NCBI GenBank assembly: GCA_002506425.1
Contig: DAXO01000070.1
Span: 1-16,423, forward strand
Direction: 5' to 3'
DNA length: 16,423 nucleotides
Origin: Methanomassiliicoccaceae archaeon UBA480
GTDB lineage: Archaea > Thermoplasmatota > Thermoplasmata > Methanomassiliicoccales > Methanomethylophilaceae
Program-made: the position numbers and the translations under genes
Notes under the pieces: model-generated
Told to the model about the DNA's origin: nothing
What the model saw: the letters and a program-made list of their open reading frames with translations, nothing else
The model's database searches: none
In this document: positions 7,216-14,859 of the stretch, piece by piece
Position numbering within the stretch: the stretch's first letter is position 1
How the letters are laid out: each line of letters begins with the position of its first letter

Positions 7216-8051
7216 CGTCCACGGGAACATCGCACGGGTCAGTCACAGTAGTGAATGCTATGCCCTGCGGCATAGGATCCACGATAGGAGCGGACCTCTG
7301 CACCACGGCTGTTTTCTCGAGGGAAGGGGACGGACGCATCGTCAGGATAGCGAACGATCCCTCGGAGGATACCTCCATGGCCAGGATCTGCGTGAGGAGA
7401 GCCTACGAATCCGCAGGGATTCCGGAACCTGACGACTGGCTTCTGGAGACGGACTCCCAGATCCCCGTATCCAGAGGACTGAAGAGCAGCAGCTCCGCAT
7501 GCAACGCCATCCTGCGGGCCGTGTTCTCGGAGATCGGCATATCATACGATCCTCTGGATCTCATAAGACTGGGGGTGGAATGCGCCAAGGAGGCAAGAGT
7601 CACCGTCACAGGATCATTCGACGACGCCTGCGGCTGCGGGCTCGGAGGATTCGTGATAACGGACAACTCCTGCGATGCCGTGATAGAACATCGCGACATA
7701 GAGCCTGCGGACATACTGATCTATGTCCCGAGATTCAAGATAAGGAAATCGACCATGCCCCTTGAGGCTCTGCATGCAGTCGCCCCCCGCATCCGCGACG
7801 TGCTGGAATACGCCTCCGAGGATCCGTACAGGGCGATGACTGAGAACGGTAGGATAATATCCGCAGTGCAGGGAGTAGACAACTCGATAGCCGAGAAGGC
7901 CGTATCCATGGGCGCGAAAGGAGCAGGGATGTCCGGATCCGGGCCTGCCGTGGCGATTGTCGTTGACAGCGGAGACGGGATGTCCTTCTCGAAGGATCTC
8001 GGAATGGATCCGGATGAAACGATCATTACGACAACGAGGTGCGGAGAATGA
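7212..8051 (+). CDS. aroK: Archaeal GHMP-type shikimate kinase
   Basis: It phosphorylates shikimate with ATP. This is the archaeal GHMP-superfamily enzyme, unrelated to bacterial AroK/AroL. The 279 residues include the ATP-binding motif PVSRGLKSSSSACNA (85-99), TGSFDDACGCGLGG (133-146) and the C-terminal motif KGAGMSGSGPAVAIV (236-250). The start at 7212 is chosen because ATGA overlaps the aroDE stop, the protein then has the family's usual length, and the sequence upstream in this frame is out-of-frame aroDE. Position in the operon between shikimate dehydrogenase and EPSP synthase fixes the substrate. Its TGA overlaps the aroA ATG at 8048-8051. Confidence 0.94.
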   Translation: MTSTGTSHGSVTVVNAMPCGIGSTIGADLCTTAVFSREGDGRIVRIANDPSEDTSMARICVRRAYESAGIPEPDDWLLETDSQIPVSRGLKSSSSACNAILRAVFSEIGISYDPLDLIRLGVECAKEARVTVTGSFDDACGCGLGGFVITDNSCDAVIEHRDIEPADILIYVPRFKIRKSTMPLEALHAVAPRIRDVLEYASEDPYRAMTENGRIISAVQGVDNSIAEKAVSMGAKGAGMSGSGPAVAIVVDSGDGMSFSKDLGMDPDETIITTTRCGE

Positions 8052-9466
8052 CGATCATAGAATTTCACGGGGGCGCGATATCCGGAGAGATCTCGCCTCC
8101 TCCATCCAAGAGCCACACGCACAGAGCCCTTTTCCTAGCCTCCATGGCGAAGGGAAAGTCCCGCATCGACAACTGTCTCCTCTCTGCGGATACGCTGGCG
8201 ACCATGGATGCCTGCAGGGCCATGGGCGCATCCGTGTCCCTGGACGGAAACATGGCAACCATCGAAGGAGGCAGACTGTCGGCTCCTTCCGTCACGGTTG
8301 ATGCCAAGAACTCCGGCACGACGATGAGGATATTCAGCGGAATATGCTCCATGTTCGACCGCCCTGTGACGATAACCGGAGACGAATCGTTGAAGAAAAG
8401 GCCGATGGGACCTCTGCTCGATGCCCTGTCTTCCTGCGGAGTCCACTGCTCCTCCAACGAAGGATTCCCGCCCATAACAATCCAGGGGCCCAACAGAGGA
8501 GGGGAGGTGTCGATAAGGGGCGATGTCAGCTCCCAATTCATAACATCTCTTCTGCTCACGGCACCGATGCTCGACAACGGCTCGATAATAACCATCGACG
8601 GAGATGTGGTCTCCGCTCCATATCTCGACGTCACCACCCGTATGATGGGGCTGTTCGGAGCAGACATCGCACGCGAAGGGAACGTGTTCACGGTTACCGG
8701 AGGCACCGGCTACAGGCCGTACGACTATACGGTGCCGGCGGATTTCTCCTCGGCCGCATTCCCGATGGTAGCTGCCGCGCTCGGAGGAAGATGCGTGGTG
8801 AAGGGCATGGATCCTCAGGACCCCCAGGGCGACAAGGCGATTGTGGACATACTGAGGAGGGTGGGCGCGGAGGTATCGCTAATCGGCCGCGAAGCCCTAG
8901 TCAGGAAGAATGCATTGAAAGGATGCGAGATCGACATGGGAAGCATACCGGACCTGTTCCCGATTACCGCTGTGCTGCTCAGCACGGCGGAAGGGGACAG
9001 CAGACTCTACGGAGCACCTCAGCTCAGATTCAAGGAGAGCGACAGGATCGAGACCACGGTCCGCATGATCAACGATCTCGGAGGATCTGCCGAAGCGACT
9101 GAGGACGGCTGCATCATCCATGGGAAGGAGAGATTGAAGGGAGGGACGGTCGACCATCGTGGAGACCACAGGATAATGATGTCCGCCGCGATCGCCTCGA
9201 TTGTATGCGAGGGGGGAGTCACCATGAAGGACCCCGAATGCGCCGCAGTCTCGTATCCGGACTTCCCATCTGCCATGAAATCAATAGGCCTCGATTCGGA
9301 GGTCCTGCGATGTACGAGTTCGGAGAAAAATTCAGGTTCACGCTTTTCGGACGGAGTCACGGACCCTGCGTCGGATGCATACTCGAAGGCGTCCCCGAAG
9401 GTACGGCGATCGATGAGGCGTTCATCGCACAGGAGATGTCTCTCAGGAAGCCCAAAGGAAAGATAG
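8048..9466 (+). CDS. aroA: EPSP synthase with an aberrant C-terminal tail
   Basis: It transfers enolpyruvyl from PEP to shikimate 3-phosphate. Seen: PPPSKSHTHRA (Lys21, Ser22, Arg26), KNSGTTMR (87-94), KKRPM, SSQF (161-164), PDLFP with catalytic Asp302, LRFKESDRIE (Lys329, Glu330, Arg333), and DHR (373-375). In the late PEP-binding block (AAVSYPDF) Val stands where the E. coli enzyme has a lysine; archaeal enzymes vary there. The ATG at 8048 overlaps the preceding stop and has GGTG upstream, so it is preferred to the GTG at 8039. The normal protein should end near residue 420. Instead codon 421 is CGA (9308-9310), sharing its A with the aroC ATG, and the frame continues 52 codons through aroC to a TAG at 9464. 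The tail (rich in Ser, Arg, Lys) looks like out-of-frame aroC, not protein domain. Confidence 0.92.
   Translation: MTIIEFHGGAISGEISPPPSKSHTHRALFLASMAKGKSRIDNCLLSADTLATMDACRAMGASVSLDGNMATIEGGRLSAPSVTVDAKNSGTTMRIFSGICSMFDRPVTITGDESLKKRPMGPLLDALSSCGVHCSSNEGFPPITIQGPNRGGEVSIRGDVSSQFITSLLLTAPMLDNGSIITIDGDVVSAPYLDVTTRMMGLFGADIAREGNVFTVTGGTGYRPYDYTVPADFSSAAFPMVAAALGGRCVVKGMDPQDPQGDKAIVDILRRVGAEVSLIGREALVRKNALKGCEIDMGSIPDLFPITAVLLSTAEGDSRLYGAPQLRFKESDRIETTVRMINDLGGSAEATEDGCIIHGKERLKGGTVDHRGDHRIMMSAAIASIVCEGGVTMKDPECAAVSYPDFPSAMKSIGLDSEVLRCTSSEKNSGSRFSDGVTDPASDAYSKASPKVRRSMRRSSHRRCLSGSPKER
9298..9303 (+). promoter_or_regulatory. Shine-Dalgarno that fixes the aroC start
   Basis: GGAGGT lies 6 nt before the ATG at 9310, inside the end of aroA. 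It supports 9310 as the aroC start instead of an in-frame upstream codon at 9205. Confidence 0.7.
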
Positions 9467-10389
9467 GCACACCGCGCCGCGAGACCGATGAGGTCGAGAT
9501 CGTCCAAGGGGTGATAGGCGGACACGCCACGGGACAACCCATCCTGATGAAGATCGCCAACGGCGATACGGACGGATCCAAGTACATGAAGTTCTACGAT
9601 ACTCCGCGCCCGGGACATGCCGACCTCCCTGCTCTGCTGAAATTCCCGAAGCACGATCTCAGAGGAAGCGGACAGTTCTCGGGAAGACTGACCGCGGCGA
9701 TCGTTGCCGCGGGAGCCGTGGCCAAGCTGCTGCTGTCCGAGAGAGGCATCAGGATAGGGGCCTTCACGAGGAGGGTGGGGGATGTTGCGGACGATGAGTC
9801 CCGCGGCCCTAGGGATGCACTATCTTCCCGCGACTACGCCACCCGGGCCTGCACGCCTGAACTCGACGAACGGATGCGCCTCGCCATTGAAGAGGCAGGC
9901 GGGGAGGGGGACAGCATCGGCGGGATCGTGGAATGCATCATTGATGGTCTGCCGATCGGCTTCGGAGGAATATGGTTCGAAGCCCTGGATGCGGAGCTCG
10001 CGAAAGCCGTATTCGGAATACCCGCCTGCAAGGGGATCGAATTCGGAGACGGGTTCGCCCTTGCCGGGATGAGGGGTTCGGAATCGAATGACGGATACCG
10101 CATGGACTCAGGCCGCATAATCACGGAAAGCAACCACATGGGGGGCATCGTAGGCGGGATGTGCAACGGAGCTCCGGTCGTGTTCAGAGCCGTATTCAAG
10201 CCTACTCCGTCCATTGGCATCAAACAGGATACTGTCAACCTCAGAACAGAGGAGAACGACACCGTATCGGTCGAAGGGAGACATGACCCCTGCATAGTGC
10301 CCAGAGCCGTAGCGGTGGTTGAAGCCATGGCTGCCCTAACTGTGATCGACCAGATGGAGAGAGGATTGCGATGGAACTCGGAAGCATAA
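9310..10389 (+). CDS. aroC: Chorismate synthase
   Basis: It removes phosphate from EPSP to form chorismate, using reduced FMN as cofactor. The 359-residue length is normal. Landmarks: MYEFGEKFRFTLFG start, RRETDEVEIVQGV (about 57-69), RPGHADL (about 101-107), FSGRLTAAIVAAGA, GEGDSIGGIVEC, ESNHMGGIVGGM, FKPTPSI and RHDPCIVPRAV. Two signature positions differ from the common forms: the family's GESHG appears as GRSHG, and the GGGR-x-S-x-R region reads GSGQFSGR. The catalytic histidines (SHG and RPGHAD) are present, so the gene looks functional. The start follows a GGAGGT by 6 nt. The end overlaps the tyrA start by 19 nt. An extended start at 9205 would only add out-of-frame aroA. Confidence 0.94.
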   Translation: MYEFGEKFRFTLFGRSHGPCVGCILEGVPEGTAIDEAFIAQEMSLRKPKGKIGTPRRETDEVEIVQGVIGGHATGQPILMKIANGDTDGSKYMKFYDTPRPGHADLPALLKFPKHDLRGSGQFSGRLTAAIVAAGAVAKLLLSERGIRIGAFTRRVGDVADDESRGPRDALSSRDYATRACTPELDERMRLAIEEAGGEGDSIGGIVECIIDGLPIGFGGIWFEALDAELAKAVFGIPACKGIEFGDGFALAGMRGSESNDGYRMDSGRIITESNHMGGIVGGMCNGAPVVFRAVFKPTPSIGIKQDTVNLRTEENDTVSVEGRHDPCIVPRAVAVVEAMAALTVIDQMERGLRWNSEA

Positions 10390-11441
10390 GGGATGAGATC
10401 GGAGAAATCGACAGACGTCTGTTGGAGCTGATGAAACGCAGACTGGAGCTGGCTGTGCTCGTCGGAGAGGAGAAGGCCAAGACCGGCGCTGTCATCCGCA
10501 ACCTGGAACAGGAGAGGAACGTCATCGACCGCTACAGGGGATTCGCGCTTGAGAACGGCATGAACCCCGTCTATGCCGAGAACGTCTGTAGGATGCTGAT
10601 GCAGGAATCCATCGAGGCCCAGGCGTCACTGCCCCGCCCCACGGCGGATGCCAAGCACATCGCCATAATCGGAGGCTACGGCAAGATGGGACGCTGGATG
10701 GCCGATATGCTCAGGCAGTCCGGACATCGCGTAGATATAATCGACCCCTCTGCAGGAAACGGCCTGACGATAGAGGATGCGAAATGGGCGGATGCCGTCA
10801 TAGTCTCCATCCCGATCTCCCGTACAGCAGGAGCCCTGAGGCGGCTCGATGAGATCTGCGACCCCGACACCCTGATATTCGATATAGCCTCGCTGAAATC
10901 CCCCTTCGTCGAGGATCTCAGAAGCATGGGGGAAAGGAGACGCGTATGCTCCGTGCATCCCATGTTCGGTCCATCTGCCAAATCGATGTACAATCGCAAC
11001 GTGATCGTCTGCGACTGCGGATCCGAAAAGGCCGTCGAAGACGCACTGCATCTATTGGGCAACCATGGAGCAAACATCCGCGTGATGCCCGTCGAGAAGC
11101 ACGATGTGTACATGTCGTACGTACTTGGGCTCAGCCATGCGGTGAACATCGCGTTCTTCACAGCGCTCGACCGCAGCGGCATACCTTTCGACGATATGAG
11201 CACCGTGGCATCCACTACGTTCGAGAAGATGATGGATACCAACCGTTCGGTCGCATTGGAGGATCCGTACCTCTACTATGAGATACAGCACATGAACTCC
11301 TCCAAGGCAGAGATGCTGAAGGACTTCGACGAATCGGTCCATGACGTGGTCGAAGCTGCGCTCAGCGACGACCCCGCGGCATTCAAAGCACTGATGGATC
11401 GCGGACGCGAGTACTTCACGGAACGATCCGGGAATCACTGA
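10371..11441 (+). CDS. tyrA: Fused chorismate mutase / prephenate dehydrogenase
   Basis: It rearranges chorismate to prephenate, then oxidises it to 4-hydroxyphenylpyruvate for tyrosine. Residues 1 to about 86 are an all-helical AroQ chorismate mutase: IRDEIGEIDRRLLELMKRRLELA, with Arg7, Arg24, Lys35, Glu48 and Gln84 matching the E. coli active-site residues at a constant offset of 4; E. coli Arg51 aligns with Gln47. Residues from about 95 to 356 are prephenate dehydrogenase: the dinucleotide loop IGGYGKMG (100-107), SVHPMFGPSA, and VLGLSHAVN with the catalytic His. No ACT domain is visible, so tyrosine feedback through ACT is not expected. The start overlaps aroC by 19 nt, with AGAGGAT just upstream. 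It is the last gene of the operon and its stop overlaps the FGGY kinase tail. Confidence 0.93.
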   Translation: MELGSIRDEIGEIDRRLLELMKRRLELAVLVGEEKAKTGAVIRNLEQERNVIDRYRGFALENGMNPVYAENVCRMLMQESIEAQASLPRPTADAKHIAIIGGYGKMGRWMADMLRQSGHRVDIIDPSAGNGLTIEDAKWADAVIVSIPISRTAGALRRLDEICDPDTLIFDIASLKSPFVEDLRSMGERRRVCSVHPMFGPSAKSMYNRNVIVCDCGSEKAVEDALHLLGNHGANIRVMPVEKHDVYMSYVLGLSHAVNIAFFTALDRSGIPFDDMSTVASTTFEKMMDTNRSVALEDPYLYYEIQHMNSSKAEMLKDFDESVHDVVEAALSDDPAAFKALMDRGREYFTERSGNH

Positions 11442-12973
11442 CCGGCCATATCCCTGAGGGTGCCGAATACGGGCATCATATCCCTCATCACGAGGCGCCT
11501 TCTTCCGTACATGTCCCTGTAGAGGGCGGTGGAATCCGAATCTGGAGAGAAACGACGATCGACCTCCGCTGCGTCGGACAGCATGCCCAGCAGATCGTCC
11601 GAATCCCCGACCGCGAAGGCAGCCATGGCGCAATCCGTCAGAACGGCGCCTCCGCGGGTCTTCATCACCACGGCTTCGCTTCCGATCATATCGGCCTTCA
11701 TCTGATTCCAAACATCGTCGACGCTTCCGCCCTCGGTGATGGTTATCCTATCGAGATTCACGCCTGCGGCACGGTATTCATCCGTCACACCGATGTAATC
11801 GTATCCGATAGCTTCGAGGACGGCCCTCCACAGAGTGCCGCGATCGGTATCGAGCGTCATATTGAGAAATGCGCCTGTAGCATCGGTCTCTTCGCCGTAG
11901 CCCCCGGTCAGATATGGAAGGAAAGTCACTCCGCGGGATCCTGGCGGTACCAATGCCGCCTCCTCGCTCAGCTGACGATACCCGACATCCCCTCCATAGA
12001 CACTGTCCTTGAACCACCTGAGGGACAGGCCCCCGGTACGGATGAAGCCCCAATAGAAATAGGAGTCGTCCAGGGATCCGCTGTTGAAGATCAACCCCCT
12101 CCCATGGGTGCTTAGCTCCGGAACGATGCCATCGGTCGACACACAGAACATGGCGCAAGTGCCTGCTACATCGGCGGCCATACCGGGACGGAACATTCCG
12201 CATCCCAGCATAGATTGCATCGTATCACCAGCACCGCCGCATACAGGAGTCCCAGGACGGAGGCCGGTGATCTCTGCCACCTCGGGAGTCAAACGGCCTA
12301 TGACGTCCCATGGCTTGACTATGCGCGGCATCATCCTCTTGTCCAGGCCGAGGATGGTCAGCTGTTCTTCCGACCATTTCTTGCGGACGACATCATACCC
12401 CAGACCCCAACCTGACATGGCGCCCTGATCGATGAAGGCATCCGCGGCCTTCAATCCGGCGAGATGCATCAGAATGTACGGGGCGTTATGGACAAACTTG
12501 GCACCGTCATCCTCGAAGGAATCGACATTATCTCTGAACCATCCGGCCATCAGAGCAGGGAACATGCAGCTGGCATCCGGATTCCCGGTCTCCTCTCCCC
12601 AGATGGAAAGACGCTCCGCATTGATGCGGTCGGCATATTCCTGAGTACGCGAATCCAGATAATTGACATACGGCGATATCGGATTGGCTTCATCATCGAC
12701 AAGAGTTATCCCGCATATGATGCCGTCCCCCATCACCGCGCGTATATCATGCGGGTCCAGATTCTTCTCAATCATGATCCGGGAGCATTCCGACATGCCC
12801 AGAAGCGTCAATCTGAGATATTCGTCGGGATCCATCTCGACTCTCCTAGCGGCAGGATATGATATCGTGGTAGGATGCGAGACCTCGGCCACAGGCCTGA
12901 GCGATTCATCGTACACTGCAACCCTTACGCTCTGCGTACCGGCATCGAAGCCGAGATAGTATCTTCCGCTCAC
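11435..12973 (-). CDS. FGGY-family carbohydrate kinase, xylulokinase-like
   Basis: This 512-residue protein is an ATP-dependent sugar or polyol kinase of the FGGY family. Seen: the N-terminal phosphate loop LGFDAGTQSVR (Asp10), GGAGDTMQ with the likely catalytic Asp250, and the C-terminal ITEGGSVDDVWNQMKADMIG followed by AVLTDCAMAAFAVG, which forms the nucleotide-binding half. General shape is closest to xylulokinase-like members, but the substrate cannot be told from sequence; glycerol, ribulose and erythritol kinases share these motifs. Start is GTG at 12973, with TATA-like ATAATTATATC-type sequence on the minus strand near 12998-13009, suggesting a short leader and no strong ribosome binding site. 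It converges on tyrA with a 7-bp overlap of the coding ends. No sugar transporter or isomerase is adjacent. Confidence 0.85.
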   Translation of the reverse strand: MSGRYYLGFDAGTQSVRVAVYDESLRPVAEVSHPTTISYPAARRVEMDPDEYLRLTLLGMSECSRIMIEKNLDPHDIRAVMGDGIICGITLVDDEANPISPYVNYLDSRTQEYADRINAERLSIWGEETGNPDASCMFPALMAGWFRDNVDSFEDDGAKFVHNAPYILMHLAGLKAADAFIDQGAMSGWGLGYDVVRKKWSEEQLTILGLDKRMMPRIVKPWDVIGRLTPEVAEITGLRPGTPVCGGAGDTMQSMLGCGMFRPGMAADVAGTCAMFCVSTDGIVPELSTHGRGLIFNSGSLDDSYFYWGFIRTGGLSLRWFKDSVYGGDVGYRQLSEEAALVPPGSRGVTFLPYLTGGYGEETDATGAFLNMTLDTDRGTLWRAVLEAIGYDYIGVTDEYRAAGVNLDRITITEGGSVDDVWNQMKADMIGSEAVVMKTRGGAVLTDCAMAAFAVGDSDDLLGMLSDAAEVDRRFSPDSDSTALYRDMYGRRRLVMRDMMPVFGTLRDMAGQ

Positions 12974-12997
12974 TTTATCGAATCGTCCAAACGTCCG

Positions 12998-13009
12998 ATA
13001 TAATTAGCG
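12998..13009 (-). promoter_or_regulatory. Possible TATA box of the FGGY kinase
   Basis: On the minus strand CTAATTATATC lies about 25-36 bp upstream of the GTG at 12973. The spacing gives a leader of 0-10 nt. Confidence 0.45.
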
Positions 13010-13045
13010 TTTGGTAGCTATCCAAAATCATGGTAGAAAGGAATC

Positions 13046-13073
13046 GGTCGCCGAAGACCGTACTGCGGCGACC
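13046..13073 (-). repeat. Inverted repeat behind ilvD
   Basis: GGTCGCCG (13046-13053) and CGGCGACC (13066-13073) are perfect 8-bp complementary arms around a 12-nt loop. It sits just downstream of the ilvD terminator hairpin and upstream of the kinase TATA element. It could be a second terminator, a processing site or an operator for the kinase. Confidence 0.5.
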
Positions 13074-13078
13074 TGGAA

Positions 13079-13095
13079 AGGGCCGTGAAGGCCCT
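13079..13095 (-). terminator. Terminator hairpin of ilvD
   Basis: On the minus strand AGGGCC, loop TTCAC, GGCCCT form a 6-bp GC-rich stem 8 nt after the ilvD stop, followed by TTTCC. The stem is strong but the T-run is short. Confidence 0.55.
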
Positions 13096-13103
13096 GTGTT
13101 TGA

Positions 13104-14759
13104 TCAGTCCAGGTACGCACCGTCAGCTCCGCTGGAAACGAGCTGGCGATACTTCTTCTGCACACCATGAACGGGGCGCTCGACGCGCTTGGCCTCCTTG
13201 AGACGCTTGGCGATCTCCTCATCGGTGAGGCGGACATTCAACTTCCTCTCGGGAATGTCGATATCGATGATATCGCCGTCCTTCAGCGCAGCGATGGGAC
13301 CGCCGGCATAGGCCTCAGGCGAAACATGGCCGATAGCACCGCCTCTGGATGCTCCGGAGAAACGGCCGTCCGTGATGAGGGCCACATCCTCTCCGAGTCC
13401 TCTTCCTATTATGAGACTCGTAGGGGAGAGCATCTCAGGCATACCGGGGGCACCCTTGGGACCTTCGTAGCGGATTACTACGACATCTCCGGCAACGATG
13501 CTTCCTGAAGTGATGGCCTCGGCCGCATCGGCCTCTCCATCGAATACTCTAGCCTTTCCAGTGAATTTCATCATCTTGGGACTTACCGCAGCCTGTTTGA
13601 TGACGGATCCGTCAGGCGCTATGTTGCCCTTGAGAACAGCGATTCCGCCCTGCTTGTGGAACGGGTTGTCCAGGGGTCTTATGATCTCGGAATCCTTGAT
13701 CACAGCGGCATCGGCGATCTCGTGGATCGTCTTACCGTTAGATGTGGGGACATCGATCAGCTTATCCTTCAGAACCTTAAGAACAGCGGGAAGACCTCCT
13801 GCCCTGTCCAGATCTTTGATGGCGTAAGGTCCGGCAGGCCTGAGGCTGGTGATGTGAGGGGTATCCCTGGAAATCCTGTCGAAATCATCGAGTGTGACGG
13901 GACATCCGAAATCCTTTGAGATCGCAGGAAGGTGGAGAGCGGTGTTCGTAGAGCCTCCGATGGCCATATCGACCCTGATTGCATTGAGGAACGAGTCACG
14001 GGAGACGATGTCCCTGGGCTTGATACCTTTCCTGACGAGTTCGACGATGCGCCTTCCGGTCTCTCTAGCTATCTGGAGCTTCCTGTTATCATCGGCGAGA
14101 GATGTGGCGCAGCCTGTAAGGCTCATCCCCAGGGTCTCAGTCAGACAAGCCATCGTATTGGCGGTGAAAAGACCGGAGCAACTGCCTCTGCCGGGACAGG
14201 CGGTGCATTCGATGGTATGGAGCTCCTCTTCTCCGATCGTGCCGGCACTGTAGGCTCCGACAGCCTCGAAGACGGACTGAAGATCCATGTTCCCCTTCTT
14301 CCCTACGCCGGGCTCCATGGCACCGCCGGTGACGATGAGACCGGGGACGTTCATCCTTCCCATGGCCATCAGCATTCCGGGAGTGACCTTGTCGCAGTTG
14401 GATACACCGACCCATCCGTCGAGAGCATGACCTTCGACCATGACCTCGCAGCAATCCGATATGACCTCCCTTGAGATCAGAGAGTATCTCATACCGTTAT
14501 GACCCATGGCAATTCCGTCGCAAACGGCGGGGACCCCGAATGTGAACGGCTTGCCGCCTGCCTCGATGATGCCTTCCTTCACCGCTTCCACGATCTCGTT
14601 GAGATGTATGTGTCCGGGAACGATCTCATTCCAGGAATTCGCGATTCCTATGAACGGCTTATCGAAATCCTCGTCATCGAGACCGTCAGCCCTGAGGAGA
14701 CTCCTCTGCGGGGCCGCGGCAGGTCCTTTCTTGACTGCATCGCTTCTGATAACAATCAC
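13104..14759 (-). CDS. ilvD: Dihydroxy-acid dehydratase
   Basis: It dehydrates 2,3-dihydroxy acids in valine, isoleucine and leucine synthesis, using an iron-sulfur cluster. The 551 residues show the family's landmarks: SDAVKKGPAAAPQRSLLRA, SNCDKVTPGML (Cys122), ECTACPGRGSCSG (Cys188, Cys194), AIGGSTNTALHLPAI, RYEGPKGAPGMPEML and LITDGRFSGASRGGAIGHVSPEA. The segment NSWNEIVPGHIHL has VPGH where the [2Fe-2S] subgroup has a cysteine, so an oxygen-sensitive [4Fe-4S] cluster like E. coli IlvD is inferred. The start is GTG at 14759; the TATA box centred near 14790 would place transcription at or within a few nt of it, so translation is probably leaderless. No other ilv or leu gene is adjacent. Confidence 0.95.
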   Translation of the reverse strand: MIVIRSDAVKKGPAAAPQRSLLRADGLDDEDFDKPFIGIANSWNEIVPGHIHLNEIVEAVKEGIIEAGGKPFTFGVPAVCDGIAMGHNGMRYSLISREVISDCCEVMVEGHALDGWVGVSNCDKVTPGMLMAMGRMNVPGLIVTGGAMEPGVGKKGNMDLQSVFEAVGAYSAGTIGEEELHTIECTACPGRGSCSGLFTANTMACLTETLGMSLTGCATSLADDNRKLQIARETGRRIVELVRKGIKPRDIVSRDSFLNAIRVDMAIGGSTNTALHLPAISKDFGCPVTLDDFDRISRDTPHITSLRPAGPYAIKDLDRAGGLPAVLKVLKDKLIDVPTSNGKTIHEIADAAVIKDSEIIRPLDNPFHKQGGIAVLKGNIAPDGSVIKQAAVSPKMMKFTGKARVFDGEADAAEAITSGSIVAGDVVVIRYEGPKGAPGMPEMLSPTSLIIGRGLGEDVALITDGRFSGASRGGAIGHVSPEAYAGGPIAALKDGDIIDIDIPERKLNVRLTDEEIAKRLKEAKRVERPVHGVQKKYRQLVSSGADGAYLD

Positions 14760-14784
14760 CTATGGACGGGTGAGAGTGAAGTGC

Positions 14785-14795
14785 ATTATATAATT
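14785..14795 (-). promoter_or_regulatory. TATA box of ilvD
   Basis: AATTATATAAT on the minus strand is a near-ideal archaeal TATA box about 31 bp upstream of the GTG start, implying a leaderless or nearly leaderless mRNA. AGGTGAT overlaps the GTG itself (14756-14762), too close to act as a ribosome binding site for it. Confidence 0.65.
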
Positions 14796-14825
14796 CGCCG
14801 AAGAAAAGGAAGAAGAAAATGTGTC

Positions 14826-14848
14826 GCAAGGGGGAAGAACCCCCTTGC
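14826..14848 (-). terminator. Terminator of the EF-1alpha/S10 operon
   Basis: GCAAGGGGG, a 5-nt loop and CCCCCTTGC form a perfect 9-bp stem 11 nt after the rpsJ stop. On the minus strand it is followed after 5 nt by a T-rich tract (ATTTTCTTCTTCCTTTTCTTC, positions 14820 down to about 14800). This is the clearest terminator in the window. The ilvD promoter begins immediately behind it. Confidence 0.8.
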
Positions 14849-14859
14849 TTTGATAGGGT

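Noticed and set aside
9205..9309. Upstream start for aroC within aroA
   Set aside because: The ATG at 9310 has GGAGGT before it and yields the conserved N-terminus; the extra residues read conserved aroA sequence out of frame.
11052..11711. Minus-strand open frame spanning the end of tyrA and the kinase
   Set aside because: Arginine- and glycine-rich composition and overlap with two well supported genes mark it as a shadow frame.
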